Positions 33,953-43,103 of a DNA stretch of 64,000 bases are shown here, one piece after another. The DNA is taken from NCBI RefSeq assembly GCF_002750855.1, contig NZ_NWUC01000001.1, positions 62,001 through 126,000 of the forward strand. Direction: 5' to 3'. The notes below the pieces were generated by a model. It saw only the letters and a list, made by a program, of their open reading frames with translations. It had not been told where the DNA came from and made no database searches. This DNA comes from Neopararhizobium haloflavum. GTDB taxonomy: Bacteria > Pseudomonadota > Alphaproteobacteria > Rhizobiales > Rhizobiaceae. Each line of letters starts with the position of its first letter. Positions within the stretch are counted from its first letter, which is position 1. Both the position numbers and the translations under genes were made by a program.

Positions 33953-35371
33953 ATGTCTCTGTCGTCAGCGCTCAATACCGCACAGTCGATCCTGTCGAAC
34001 ACCTCGACGCAGACATCTATTGTGTCGAAGAACATCTCCAATGCGAGCAACCCGCACTATGCGCGGCGCGCGGCGGAGCTGGCGACAAACGGCTGGGGCG
34101 CGCAGGTCGTCAACATCTCGCGCTCGGCCAACGACCTTCTTTTCAAGGACAACATCGCAAGCATCGGTGCGGCCAGCGGACAGGGCGCGTTGCTCGACGG
34201 CATCGATCAGTTGCGCGCGCTTCTCGGTGGCAATGACTACGAAACGGCGCCCTCGACGCTGATCAGCAATTTTCGCGATGCGCTGCAGCTCTTTGCCTCC
34301 AAGCCGAACGATGTCAGTGCGGCACGCTCGGCCCTTGCCGATGCCGGAACCCTGGCTGACGGCATCCGAGAGACTTCGGTCGACGTGCAGAAGCTGCGTC
34401 TCGAAACGGACAAGGAGATCAGCCGTCAGGTCGGCGAGCTGAACTCGCTTCTCTCCCAGTTCGAAAAAGCCAATAACGACGTCAAGCAGGGCACGCAGGC
34501 GGGCGAAGACGTGTCCGATGCGCTCGATCAGCGCGACCGGCTGCTCGGCGATATTTCGTCGATCATCGGCGTCAGTGTCGTCACGCGCAAGAACAACGAC
34601 ATCGCGCTTTATACCAAGGACGGCGCCACGCTGTTCGAGACGATACCGCGGGCGGTGACGTTCGAGCCGACGAGCGGCTTCGACGCGACGATCGCCGGCA
34701 ATCCGGTTCTGGTCGACGGTGTCGCTGTCAACGTGGGAACCGGCGGCGCCACCAGCGCGCAGGGTTCGCTCGGCGGCCTTCTGCAGGTGCGCGACAGCGT
34801 CGCGCCGACCTATCAGGCGCAGCTGGACGAAATGGCGCGCGGTCTCGTCACCATGTTCGCAGAAGGCGATCCGGCAAGCGAGCCGGGTCTTTTCACCTGG
34901 GGCGATGATGCCTTGATCACCGGCGCACCGACGCCCGGTATCGCGATGTCCCTTCAAGTCGACCAGGCCTTCGTCGACAATCCGCTGAAGCTGCGGGACG
35001 GCGACAGCGTCGTCGTCAATCCGGATGGCAATGGTGGGTTCTCCGCACTTCTGGAATCGTTCGTCACGAGGTTCGATGAGCCGCTGGCGTTCGACGAGAC
35101 AGCGCAGGCCGGAACGAACGTCTCGATCATGACGCTGGCCGCCAATTCGGTCGGCTGGATGGAGACGCTGCGGCAACAGGCCGATCAGGCGGCCGAGACC
35201 AAGAACGCTTCGTATTTCCGCTCCAGCGAGGCGCTTTCCGCGTCGCAGGGCGTGAACCTCGACGAGGAGATGTCCAAGCTTCTGGAGCTCGAGCAATCCT
35301 ACAAGGCTTCGTCCCGCCTGATCGCGACGATCGACGAGATGCTGAACACACTGCTGGCGTCGGTGAGGTAA
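33953..35371 (+). CDS. flgK: FlgK hook-filament junction protein 1
   Basis: 472 residues, within the range of alphaproteobacterial FlgK. It starts SLSSALNTAQSILSNTSTQT and has the FlgK core (LDQRDRLLGDISSIIGVSVV), and the C-terminal heptad helix (SQGVNLDEEMSKLLELEQSY, KASSRLIATIDEMLNTLLAS). FlgK connects hook to filament with FlgL. It lies 23 bases after flgE and 4 before flgL. Confidence 0.97.
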   Translation: MSLSSALNTAQSILSNTSTQTSIVSKNISNASNPHYARRAAELATNGWGAQVVNISRSANDLLFKDNIASIGAASGQGALLDGIDQLRALLGGNDYETAPSTLISNFRDALQLFASKPNDVSAARSALADAGTLADGIRETSVDVQKLRLETDKEISRQVGELNSLLSQFEKANNDVKQGTQAGEDVSDALDQRDRLLGDISSIIGVSVVTRKNNDIALYTKDGATLFETIPRAVTFEPTSGFDATIAGNPVLVDGVAVNVGTGGATSAQGSLGGLLQVRDSVAPTYQAQLDEMARGLVTMFAEGDPASEPGLFTWGDDALITGAPTPGIAMSLQVDQAFVDNPLKLRDGDSVVVNPDGNGGFSALLESFVTRFDEPLAFDETAQAGTNVSIMTLAANSVGWMETLRQQADQAAETKNASYFRSSEALSASQGVNLDEEMSKLLELEQSYKASSRLIATIDEMLNTLLASVR

Positions 35372-35375
35372 CGAC

Positions 35376-36404
35376 ATGAAAACGACCTTCACCTCCACGA
35401 TGGCAATGCAGAATGCGGTGCGGCTGGCGGTGCAGCGGGCGCAGCAGGAGCTGACGCAGACGCAGAGCGAGATCACCACGGGCAGGCATGCCGATATCGG
35501 ACTGGCGCTTGGTTCGAAGACATCCCGCACCATCTCGCTGACGCGCGACGTGGCGCGTCTCGACTCCATTCTCGACAACAATGCCCTTGTCGCCCAGCGC
35601 CTTTCGGTTTCGCAGGATGCCCTTGGCCAGCTGTCGAGCAACGGCCAGACGATGATGGAAACGCTGATCACGGTCAGCAGCAGTTCCGACAAGGCACAGC
35701 GCGGCGTGGCGCAACGCGAGATGACCGCGATGCTGGAGAATTTCGTCGCCATTTCCAACACGTCCAGCAGCGGCGAGTTTCTGTTTGCCGGCGTCAATAC
35801 CGACGTCAAGCCGATGGCGAATTACGAGGTTGCCGCGAAGGCAGCGTTCGACGCCGAACTGGATCTGGCCTTTGGTGCCGGTACGCCTGCGGGCGACTAT
35901 ACGGCCGCCGACATGGACACGTTCCTGACCAATCTGGAGGCGCGGTTCGACGCGGACTGGGGCACGCTCTGGTCGGAAGCGTCCGACACGAACATGACCA
36001 GCCGGATCACCAATTCCGAGATCATCGAGAGTTCGACGAACGCCAATGCCGAAGGGTTTCGCAAATTCGCGTTGACTGCGGTGATCGGCGCCGAACTGCT
36101 TGACGAAGACCTGTCCGGTGAAGCGCGCACCGTCCTCATGGAACGGCTTGTCGGCCTTGCCGGCGAGGCGATTGCCGGCATCGACGCGGAGCGCGCCGAA
36201 CTCGGGGTTGCTGAATCGCGGGTGGCCAAGGCCAACACCGCGCTGACCGACCAGAAGGATGTGGTGGCCACCTATATCGGCGAGCTCGAGGGTGTCGATC
36301 CCTATGAAGCCTCGACCCGCATGAACACGCTGCTTACGCAGATGGAGGCGTCCTACGCACTGACCGCGCGAATCCAGCAATTGAGCTTGATGAATTACCT
36401 CTAA
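35376..36404 (+). CDS. flgL: FlgL hook-filament junction protein (HAP3)
   Basis: 342 residues. Flagellin-like ends: N-terminal VQRAQQELTQTQSEITTGRH and C-terminal EASTRMNTLLTQMEASYALT with ARIQQLSLMNYL. The middle carries FLFAGVNTDVKPMANYEV, a FlgL signature. It joins FlgK to the flagellin filament. Confidence 0.95.
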   Translation: MKTTFTSTMAMQNAVRLAVQRAQQELTQTQSEITTGRHADIGLALGSKTSRTISLTRDVARLDSILDNNALVAQRLSVSQDALGQLSSNGQTMMETLITVSSSSDKAQRGVAQREMTAMLENFVAISNTSSSGEFLFAGVNTDVKPMANYEVAAKAAFDAELDLAFGAGTPAGDYTAADMDTFLTNLEARFDADWGTLWSEASDTNMTSRITNSEIIESSTNANAEGFRKFALTAVIGAELLDEDLSGEARTVLMERLVGLAGEAIAGIDAERAELGVAESRVAKANTALTDQKDVVATYIGELEGVDPYEASTRMNTLLTQMEASYALTARIQQLSLMNYL

Positions 36405-36450
36405 CTTCGAAACCGCGGCCAAGCGGGGCGGAATGAACAAGGCGGGCTGA

Positions 36451-36798
36451 ATGTATCAGTTTTCTTATGCCGAGATCCAGCAGGATGACGTTGCTGAATC
36501 CAAGGACCGGGAACGGCAGGTTCTCGACAGGTCGATCGCGCTGCTCGGTCAGGCGCAGGCCGCCGGGCCGAAGTCGCGCGAAGCGATCGAAGCCATCTAC
36601 TTCACCAACCGGGTCTGGATGCGATTCATCGAAGACCTGAATTCCCCGGAGAACGAGCTGGAGGCGCAGCTTCGCGCCAACCTGATCTCGGTCGGCCTTT
36701 GGATCCTTCGCGAAGGCGAGAAGATCCGGAAGGGCGAGTCGGAAAACTTCCAGGGGATCATCGATATCTCCGCCATCATCCGGGACGGCCTGAAATGA
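36451..36798 (+). CDS. flaF: FlaF flagellin biosynthesis regulator
   Basis: 115 residues: [20 protein letters not shown], then [20 protein letters not shown] and [20 protein letters not shown], characteristic of FlaF. FlaF assists flagellin synthesis or secretion and acts in balance with FlbT. It overlaps flbT by 4 bases. Confidence 0.95.
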   Translation: MYQFSYAEIQQDDVAESKDRERQVLDRSIALLGQAQAAGPKSREAIEAIYFTNRVWMRFIEDLNSPENELEAQLRANLISVGLWILREGEKIRKGESENFQGIIDISAIIRDGLK

Positions 36799-37244
36799 AA
36801 AGTTCCCTGCGCATTTCGCTGAAGAGCGGTGAGAAGATCTTCATCAACGGTGCCGTCCTGCGCGTTGACCGCAAGGTGTCGCTGGAATTCCTCAACGACG
36901 TGACGTTCCTTCTGGAAAATCACGTGCTTCAACCGGAAGACGCCTCGACGCCGCTGCGCCAGCTCTACTTCATCGTCCAGATGATGCTGATCAATCCGGA
37001 AGGCGCCGATCAGTCGATGATCATGTTCAAGAAGTCTGTCATGATGCTTCTGAACTGCTTCCACAACGAAGAGATCCGCACCGAGCTCAAGCGTGTCGAT
37101 GAAATCGTCAGTGGCAAGAAGCCGTTCGAGGCGCTGAAGGTCATTCGCGGCCTCTATGCATTGGAAGAGAGCATTCTCGACACGCCGGAGATGACCCCGG
37201 CGACGATCCAGTCCATCCAGAAGGAGATCGCGCCGTGGAGATAG
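36795..37244 (+). CDS. flbT: FlbT flagellin post-transcriptional regulator
   Basis: 149 residues from ATG 36795 ([20 protein letters not shown]). FlbT binds the flagellin mRNA leader and controls its translation or decay in Caulobacter and relatives. Family segments: [20 protein letters not shown] and [23 protein letters not shown] overlaps the flaF stop; the frame is open further upstream but only within flaF. It overlaps flgD by 10 bases. Confidence 0.95.
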   Translation: MKSSLRISLKSGEKIFINGAVLRVDRKVSLEFLNDVTFLLENHVLQPEDASTPLRQLYFIVQMMLINPEGADQSMIMFKKSVMMLLNCFHNEEIRTELKRVDEIVSGKKPFEALKVIRGLYALEESILDTPEMTPATIQSIQKEIAPWR

Positions 37245-37639
37245 GGTCGAGCGCCACCACATCGCAGGCCAGCGCCCGGACGAGCGCCGAGCAGGCCGAG
37301 AAGAAGGCGATGCTGGACTACGACAATTTCCTGCAGCTTCTGGTCGCGCAGATGCGCAATCAGGATCCGACGCAGCCCATGGACGCGACCGAGCAGATTG
37401 CGCAGTTGGCCACGTTCTCGCAGGTCGAACAGACGATCCAGACCAACCAGCGGCTCGAGATGCTGATGCAGTCCTCCGCGCTCTCCGAGGCCGATGCAGT
37501 GATCGGCCGCACGGTCACGTCGATGAACGGGGACATCTCGGGTGTCGTCAAGGAAGTGACGCTTTACTCGGACGGCATCATGGCGACCCTGGAGGACGGG
37601 ACCGAGTTGCCGATCACGCCGGGCGTCAAGATCAGCTGA
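37235..37639 (+). CDS. flgD: FlgD hook-cap/scaffold protein (short rhizobial form)
   Basis: 134 residues from GTG 37235. The conserved N-terminal half is complete ([40 protein letters not shown]). The C-terminus is a short beta stretch ([20 protein letters not shown]), without the larger Ig/tudor domains of enterobacterial FlgD; the short form is usual in rhizobia. FlgD caps the growing hook. Confidence 0.95.
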   Translation: MEIGSSATTSQASARTSAEQAEKKAMLDYDNFLQLLVAQMRNQDPTQPMDATEQIAQLATFSQVEQTIQTNQRLEMLMQSSALSEADAVIGRTVTSMNGDISGVVKEVTLYSDGIMATLEDGTELPITPGVKIS

Positions 37640-37649
37640 CGCCAGTCCC

Positions 37650-37916
37650 ATGAACGAGGCCGACGCACTCGAACTCGTCCAGAATGCGATCTGGACCATC
37701 ATCGTCGCTTCCGGGCCGGCGGTCTTCGTCGCGATGGCTGTCGGCGTCGGCATCGCCTTTGTCCAGGCGCTGACGCAGATCCAGGAAATCACGCTGACAT
37801 TCGTGCCGAAGATCATCGCGATCCTTGTCACCGTCGCGATCTCCGCGCCGTTCGTCGGCGCGCAAATCTCGCTCTTCACAAACATCGTCTTCTCGCGGAT
37901 AGAGACGGGTTTTTGA
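37650..37916 (+). CDS. fliQ: FliQ export-gate protein
   Basis: 88 residues, two membrane helices (IWTIIVASGPAVFVAMAVGV; IIAILVTVAISAPFVGAQIS) with the conserved FVQALTQIQEITLTFVPK between them. FliQ is part of the FliPQR export pore. It is 10 bases after flgD; a new promoter box begins 20 bases after its stop. Confidence 0.96.
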   Translation: MNEADALELVQNAIWTIIVASGPAVFVAMAVGVGIAFVQALTQIQEITLTFVPKIIAILVTVAISAPFVGAQISLFTNIVFSRIETGF

Positions 37917-37936
37917 AGCAGCGGCGCAATCACCCT

Positions 37937-37959
37937 CGCGCAAGTTTCGCCCTTTAGGG
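37937..37959 (+). promoter_or_regulatory. Flagellar promoter box upstream of flhA
   Basis: CGCGCAAG (37937-37944), 9 bases, TTAGGG (37954-37959). The surrounding CCCT and TTTC match the fliF and fliH copies. It lies 67 bases before the chosen flhA start. Confidence 0.7.
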
Positions 37960-38026
37960 ATCAGGGTCAGGCAGACGGTGGCCGTCGCATGAGGCGATGG
38001 CCCGTTCAGCACCGATCAGGGTGATC

Positions 38027-40114
38027 ATGGCGCAGTCTCAGGCTATCGCAATTCCGGCCATCAATCCGCGCGGTCGTGACGTCGGCTTCGCGATCGGCAT
38101 CGTGGCCATTCTGGCTATTCTCTTCCTGCCGCTGCCACCGGTCCTGATCGACGTGGGTCTTGCCTTTTCGATCGCGCTATCGGTTCTGATCCTGATGGTG
38201 GCGCTGTGGATTCAGCGGCCGCTCGACTTCTCGGCCTTTCCGACGGTTCTCCTGATCGCCACGATGCTGCGGCTGGCGATGAACATCGCCACGACGCGAA
38301 TCATCCTTTCACAGGGTCATCACGGCACGGACGCGGCCGGCAGCGTCATCTCCGGCTTTGCCAATCTGGTGATGTCCGGCGATTTCGTGATCGGTCTTAT
38401 CGTCTTCCTCATCCTGATCACGGTCAACTTCATCGTCATCACCAAGGGCGCGACGCGCATCGCGGAGGTCGGCGCGCGGTTCACGCTGGATGCCATTCCC
38501 GGCAAGCAGATGTCGATCGACGCCGATCTGTCGGCGGGGATGATCGACGACAAGGAGGCGCAGCGGCGCCGGCGGGAGCTGGAGGAGGAAAGCTCGTTCT
38601 TCGGCTCGATGGACGGTGCCTCGAAGTTCGTTCGCGGCGATGCGATCGCAGGCCTGATCATCACCGCGATCAACGTCTTCGGCGGTATCGTCATCGGCTA
38701 TACGCGCCATGACATGCCGATCGGCGAGGCGGCGGACGTCTTCACGCGGCTCTCGGTCGGCGACGGCCTGGTCACACAGATCCCGGCGCTGATCGTATCG
38801 CTCGCGGCGGGCCTGCTCGTGGCGCGGGGCGGGACCACCGGCTCGGCCGACCAGGCGGTCATCAGCCAGCTCAGCAATTATCCGCGCGCGCTGCTCGTTG
38901 CCGCCGGTCTGATGATGCTTCTGGCCGTCATGCCGGGCCTGCCTTTCCTCCCCTTCGTCTTTCTCGGTGGCGCGATGGCCTTTGGCGGATGGTTCATTCC
39001 GCGCCAGATCGAGGCGGCGCGTCAGGCTGAGGTCGAGGCGGTGCAGGTGTCCGAACGCGAGGAGCGGGAGAAGGAAAAGGACTCCGTCAAATCGGTCCTC
39101 AAGACCGCCGAGGTGGAATTGCTTCTCGGCAAGCACGTTTCGGCGCGGTTGCTCGGCTCGCATCAGGAGCTGGCGTTTCGCGTCGGTAAGATGCGCAAGA
39201 AGTTCGCGTTGCAGTACGGATTCGTCGTGCCCGAGATCAAGGTCAGCGACGACTATACCGTGCCGCAGAAGGGTTATCAGATCCGCATCCACGGGACGGT
39301 GGTCGCTGCCAACGCATTGCGCGTCGGAGAGGTCATGGTCGTTAAGCAGGGCGGGCGGCAACCAAGTGTTCCGGGTGACGAAATCCGGGAGCCCGCCTTC
39401 GGCATGCCGGCGATCTCGGTACCGGAAAGCTTTACGGAAGACCTCAAGCGCGAAGGCTTCCATCCGATCGACAACGTATCGGTCGTCCTGACGCACATGA
39501 GCGAGGTGATCCGCAACAACCTGCCGCAGCTTCTGTCCTACAAGGACATGAAGGTGCTGCTGGATCGGCTGGACCCGGAATACAAGAAGCTTGCCGACGA
39601 GATCTGCTCGTCGCACATGACGTATTCCGGCCTTCAGGCAGTGCTCAAGCTGTTGCTCGCCGAGCGCGTCTCCATCCGCAACCTGCACCTGATCATCGAG
39701 GCCGTGGCGGAGCTGGCGCCGCATGTGCGCAAGACGGAACAGATCGTCGAGCATGTGCGCATCCGCATGGCGCAGCAGCTTTGCGGCGATCTGGCGGAAA
39801 ACGGCGTTCTGCGCGTGCTCCGGCTTGGAAACCGCTGGGATCTGGCATTCCATCAGGCGCTCAAGCGTGATGCCAAGGGCGAGGTCGTGGAATTCGACAT
39901 CGACCCGCGGCATCTGGAGGAATTCTCCGAGCAGGCCACCAAGGTCGTGCGCGAAGAACTCGACAAGGGCCGGCCCTTCGTCCTCGTCACGGCACCGGAT
40001 GCACGGCCTTATGTTCGCATGATCATCGAGCGGCTCTTTGCGACCTTGCCCGTCATCTCGCATGTGGAGATCGCCAAGGGCCTCGAGATCAAGGTGCTGG
40101 GTTCGATCTCTTGA
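38027..40114 (+). CDS. flhA: FlhA flagellar export-gate protein
   Basis: 695 residues from ATG 38027 (an upstream ATG 37997 would add ten). Eight predicted membrane helices lie in the first half, with the FHIPEP-family loop ([40 protein letters not shown]) between helices 4 and 5. The C-terminal ~350 residues are the cytoplasmic substrate/chaperone platform, including [20 protein letters not shown]. FlhA forms the nonameric ring of the export gate. Confidence 0.97.
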   Translation: MAQSQAIAIPAINPRGRDVGFAIGIVAILAILFLPLPPVLIDVGLAFSIALSVLILMVALWIQRPLDFSAFPTVLLIATMLRLAMNIATTRIILSQGHHGTDAAGSVISGFANLVMSGDFVIGLIVFLILITVNFIVITKGATRIAEVGARFTLDAIPGKQMSIDADLSAGMIDDKEAQRRRRELEEESSFFGSMDGASKFVRGDAIAGLIITAINVFGGIVIGYTRHDMPIGEAADVFTRLSVGDGLVTQIPALIVSLAAGLLVARGGTTGSADQAVISQLSNYPRALLVAAGLMMLLAVMPGLPFLPFVFLGGAMAFGGWFIPRQIEAARQAEVEAVQVSEREEREKEKDSVKSVLKTAEVELLLGKHVSARLLGSHQELAFRVGKMRKKFALQYGFVVPEIKVSDDYTVPQKGYQIRIHGTVVAANALRVGEVMVVKQGGRQPSVPGDEIREPAFGMPAISVPESFTEDLKREGFHPIDNVSVVLTHMSEVIRNNLPQLLSYKDMKVLLDRLDPEYKKLADEICSSHMTYSGLQAVLKLLLAERVSIRNLHLIIEAVAELAPHVRKTEQIVEHVRIRMAQQLCGDLAENGVLRVLRLGNRWDLAFHQALKRDAKGEVVEFDIDPRHLEEFSEQATKVVREELDKGRPFVLVTAPDARPYVRMIIERLFATLPVISHVEIAKGLEIKVLGSIS

Positions 40115-40866
40115 TCGGCGATCCGGAAGGTACCGTGCTGGCGATGTTCGCGGCGTTCTGCCGTGTCGGCGCGTGCTTCATGCTGCTGCCGGGGCTCGGG
40201 ACGCTGCGTGTGCCGATGATGATCCGGCTTTTCGTCTCCGTCGCCGTATCGTTCAGCATCCTGCCGATCCTTTGGGACGCGATCTATCCGCAAGTCTCCG
40301 AGGGCGGTCCGGGCTATATCGGCATTGTCGGGGTGGAACTGCTCATCGGCACCGTCATCGGGCTTCTGGCGCGCTACTATGTCCTGGCGCTGCAGTTCGC
40401 GGGTTCGGTGATCTCGATGCTGATCGGCTTCAATGCCATGCCCGGCGTCGGTATCGATGAAATGGAAAGCCAGACGTCGCTGTCGGCGATGCTGAGCTTT
40501 GTCGGGCTGCTCATCCTGTTCATGCTGGATTATCATCATATCGTCATCGTCTCGCTGACGAATTCCTACGATGTCATGCCGCTCGGCCTGGCCTTCGACA
40601 GCCAGTTGGCGCTGGTCAGTCTCACCGACACGCTGCTCGCCTCCTTCACGTTGATCCTGCAGCTTTCGGCGCCTTTCATCATCTATGGCCTGGCCTTCAA
40701 CCTCGCAGTCGGGATGGTCAACAAGCTGGCGCCGCAGATTCCGGTCTACTTCATTTCCATACCGTTCCTGCTCGCCGGCGGTCTCATCCTCCTCTATCTC
40801 GGCTCCAATGATTTCTTCCGCCTGTTCGGGCGAGGGTTCGAGCCGATCTTCACCGGAACGCAGTGA
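40111..40866 (+). CDS. fliR: FliR export-gate protein
   Basis: 251 residues from TTG 40111, which overlaps the flhA stop (TTGA). Six membrane helices ([52 protein letters not shown]-type segment with [20 protein letters not shown]). FliR completes the FliPQR pore. The GTGA at its end overlaps the next gene. Confidence 0.95.
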   Translation: MIGDPEGTVLAMFAAFCRVGACFMLLPGLGTLRVPMMIRLFVSVAVSFSILPILWDAIYPQVSEGGPGYIGIVGVELLIGTVIGLLARYYVLALQFAGSVISMLIGFNAMPGVGIDEMESQTSLSAMLSFVGLLILFMLDYHHIVIVSLTNSYDVMPLGLAFDSQLALVSLTDTLLASFTLILQLSAPFIIYGLAFNLAVGMVNKLAPQIPVYFISIPFLLAGGLILLYLGSNDFFRLFGRGFEPIFTGTQ

Positions 40867-41258
40867 GCATGAAGGCGCGATCGACCAAACTCAGGCGTCT
40901 CGTCTCCGTCCAGCGGCAGATCGAACGAATCGCCGAAATCGAGCTTGCCGAACTTGCGATGGAACGGGCCGCCATATCCGAGCGGCTCGACCACCTCGTC
41001 GACGCGTTGGCCTCGCCCAACCCGGTGCACAGCGGCTTTTCCAAGCTCTACGGTTCTCAGATCGCGCGCCTGAAGATCAAGGACCAGATGCTGGGCGGTC
41101 GCATGCGCATGCAGGAAAAGAAGCTGATGACCGAGCGGGCCAAGGCAGACCGCCTGGAGGATCACGCGCGTCATGCGGGCAATGACGAACGGCGGGCGGG
41201 AGAAGAGGAAGCGCTCTATGACATTCTCGATCGGATCGGTGACTCAAGCCTCCGGTAA
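40863..41258 (+). CDS. Small coiled-coil protein, FliJ-like candidate
   Basis: 131 residues, start GTG 40863 overlapping the fliR stop (ATG 40869 is an alternative). It is entirely helical and highly charged with long heptad stretches (LRRLVSVQRQIERIAEIELA, KIKDQMLGGRMRMQEKKLMT, ERAKADRLEDHARHAGNDER). Size, charge and two-helix coiled-coil character match FliJ, the FliI-associated escort protein, for which no other candidate was seen. Assignment is by structure and position; sequence motifs are not decisive. Confidence 0.55.
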   Translation: MSMKARSTKLRRLVSVQRQIERIAEIELAELAMERAAISERLDHLVDALASPNPVHSGFSKLYGSQIARLKIKDQMLGGRMRMQEKKLMTERAKADRLEDHARHAGNDERRAGEEEALYDILDRIGDSSLR

Positions 41259-41396
41259 GCTTCGGAATGCATAGTCAAATCAACGTCAGCCGACCGACCC
41301 TGCTCATGACGAGCCATCGGGCCGCGCGGCGACCTGTTGCACTGCGGCTGCGCTCCATGAGGGAGGGCGAAGACCGCCAACCGACGGATCAGACAG

Positions 41397-41978
41397 TTGG
41401 CCATATCCCCTCCCAGCGACATCGTTCTCGACGTCATGAAGGCGGCCGATCCCGTAGAACTTCGGCAAGCGCGCCAGGCGCTCGCCGCCAACGGTCCTGC
41501 AGCAACCGATCGCTCCGCCTCGCAGGCTGGCGAGCGCGCGGCGGCCGCGTTCGATCTTTCGTTCAACGCAGCACGCCTGGCCGCGAGCGGGCGTGAGACC
41601 CAAGCCAGCGACGTGACAGGCGAAGATGCCGCGCTGTTCGACAGCTACCAGAAATTCGAGGCGATGGTTCTTCAGAATTTCGTTCAATCCATGCTGCCCA
41701 AGGAAAGCGCGACCTTCTTCGGTGAGGGAACGGCCGGCGAAATCTGGAAGAGCATGATGGCCGAGCAACTGGCGGCGATGCTGGCCGAGGGCGGCGGCAT
41801 CGGAATCGCACAAAGCCTGATGCCCGCTGATGGCGTTGAAGTGGATCGGCCCAGCGACGATCTTGCCGGCAGCCAGCACAACCTTGCCGCCGGCCCGGTG
41901 CAGGAACTGCAGCGCGCCACGCTCGACGAATGGTCGGGCGGGGGCAGTGACAACGACAAGTCCGGACTATGGGGCTGA
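41397..41978 (+). CDS. flgJ: FlgJ-type rod-binding protein without hydrolase domain
   Basis: 193 residues from TTG 41397 (MAISPPSDIVLDVMKAADPV); ATG 41436 is an alternative. The rod-binding domain at about 85-145 is clear: FEAMVLQNFVQSMLPKESAT, then MMAEQLAAMLAEGGGIGIAQ. The enterobacterial FlgJ muramidase half is absent and the C-terminus is short and polar. The rod-cap role is inferred from the domain; the separate lytic transglycosylase at 31094 probably provides hydrolysis. About 140 bases before it hold no gene. Confidence 0.85.
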   Translation: MAISPPSDIVLDVMKAADPVELRQARQALAANGPAATDRSASQAGERAAAAFDLSFNAARLAASGRETQASDVTGEDAALFDSYQKFEAMVLQNFVQSMLPKESATFFGEGTAGEIWKSMMAEQLAAMLAEGGGIGIAQSLMPADGVEVDRPSDDLAGSQHNLAAGPVQELQRATLDEWSGGGSDNDKSGLWG

Positions 41979-42057
41979 CCTGACGGTCCCGGGGGAGAAA
42001 CGCGGCCGATCAACGGCGGCAAGATGACAATGCCCACAACAACGAAGAAGGCATACC

Positions 42058-42426
42058 ATGGAAATGAATGGCACTGAACTGCGCATCAGCGGTGTTCTCG
42101 GACGGCTCGAAAACGTGCTTGCCAACGAGAATGCGCTCATCGGCGCCGACGTCAATTTTGACATCAAGGCATCGAACGCCCGCAAGAGCCGGTGTCTTTA
42201 CGAACTGAACCTCCTTTTCAAGTCGACGCGGCCTGACGAATTTCCGCCAGCGTTCCGTTCGCGGCTGGAGGCGCTGCGAGCAATGCTCGACGTCAACGCT
42301 GTGCGGGTGCGGGCTCATCTGGAGGCGGTGCGCGGCGTGACGGATCTCCTCAATGACGCCGTCCAGGCGGCCGAGGCGGACGGCACCTATTCCATGGAGC
42401 AGTTCCGGTACGGCGCGCATCCATGA
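42058..42426 (+). CDS. FlgN-like export chaperone candidate
   Basis: 122 residues, all helical. N-terminal LRISGVLGRLENVLANENAL, middle RKSRCLYELNLLFKSTRPDE, C-terminal GVTDLLNDAVQAAEADGTYS. This layout (LENVLANENALI at the front, a long central helix, a C-terminal amphipathic helix that would bind FlgK/FlgL) is that of FlgN-type chaperones. Such a gene follows the rod-cap gene in rhizobial clusters. Function is inferred. Confidence 0.65.
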   Translation: MEMNGTELRISGVLGRLENVLANENALIGADVNFDIKASNARKSRCLYELNLLFKSTRPDEFPPAFRSRLEALRAMLDVNAVRVRAHLEAVRGVTDLLNDAVQAAEADGTYSMEQFRYGAHP

Positions 42427-42944
42427 TCAAGCTTGCCGTTACCGCTGTCTGGATATGCCTGATCACGCTCGGTTCCGTCTACGTCTCGATCAAGGCGTCG
42501 TCGGAGACGAGCGCGGAGGCGCCACCGGCCGATTTCTTCGGCGGTCTGGACTATGTCCGGGGCGAGGTGGTTTCCATCCCGGTGATCTCGGACGGCGCGG
42601 TGCACGGCTATTTCCTGGCCCGCCTCGTCTTCACCGCCGAGCCGGAGCAGCTCGCCCGCTTGTCGATCGATCCGCAGGTGCTGATCACGGACCAGCTCTA
42701 CACGCACCTCGTCGGCAACAAGACCATCGATTTCGCCAATATCGAAAGCTTCGATCTGACCACATTTCGCACCGGTATCCGCGACGCGCTCAACGAGCGT
42801 GTCGGCGAGAAGGTCTTCCACGAGATCATCATCGAACAGGTCGACTACCTGACCAAGGAAGAAATCCGTTCCAACATGCAGCGTGGCGGCACACCGGTGG
42901 CGGCCCCGCCGTCTGCGCCGGCGGAACAATCCGCCAGCCACTGA
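42423..42944 (+). CDS. Membrane-anchored FliL-like protein at the end of the flagellar cluster
   Basis: 173 residues, ATG overlapping the previous stop. One N-terminal membrane helix (IKLAVTAVWICLITLGSVYV), then a periplasmic domain: YFLARLVFTAEPEQLARLSI, VLITDQLYTHLVGNKTIDFA, FRTGIRDALNERVGEKVFHE and IIIEQVDYLTKEEIR. The order of strands and helices resembles the FliL periplasmic domain, making it a second FliL-like protein. Sequence identity to the 21344 gene is low. A stator-related role is inferred. Confidence 0.65.
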   Translation: MIKLAVTAVWICLITLGSVYVSIKASSETSAEAPPADFFGGLDYVRGEVVSIPVISDGAVHGYFLARLVFTAEPEQLARLSIDPQVLITDQLYTHLVGNKTIDFANIESFDLTTFRTGIRDALNERVGEKVFHEIIIEQVDYLTKEEIRSNMQRGGTPVAAPPSAPAEQSASH

Positions 42945-42996
42945 ATGGAAGCATGACGCGCCTCTTCGCGAAATGAAGCAAGAGCGTCGCCGACAG

Positions 42997-43018
42997 GCCG
43001 GCTGCCGGCTTGATTTTT
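42997..43018 (+). terminator. Likely terminator of the flhA operon
   Basis: GCCGG-CTG-CCGGC (42997-43009) followed by TTGATTTTT. The 5-pair GC stem is short but the T-tract is good. It lies about 50 bases after the last flagellar stop and before the folD leader. Confidence 0.5.
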
Positions 43019-43023
43019 CGGTC

Positions 43024-43089
43024 CTTCTGTCGTCAACACGCTGGGCGCGGGCAGTGAGCTTTCTCGCGCCGGCTGACGACGAACAGAAG
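43024..43089 (+). other. Structured 5' leader of folD
   Basis: Long inverted repeat: CTTCTGTCGTCA (43024-43035) pairs with TGACGA-CGAA-CAGAAG (43074-43089) with a 4-base bulge; inside it GGCGCG and CGCGCC form a second stem. Immediately after, GGCG-AA-CGCC lies against the folD ATG at 43104. A folded leader that could affect translation of folD is possible. I could not match it to the known tetrahydrofolate riboswitch classes by eye. Confidence 0.35.
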
Positions 43090-43103
43090 TAAAGGCGAAC
43101 GCC

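Noticed and set aside
33965-35809. 614-codon minus-strand open frame opposite flgK and flgL
   Set aside because: A high-GC antisense shadow of flgK/flgL; the predicted protein has no recognisable family and the plus-strand genes are unambiguous.
38309-40063. 584-codon minus-strand open frame opposite flhA
   Set aside because: Shadow frame of flhA; composition dominated by Arg/His/Asp typical of antisense reading of GC-rich genes.
42974-43092. 39-codon frame before folD
   Set aside because: It overlaps the terminator and the structured folD leader, and shows no sign of a ribosome-binding site.
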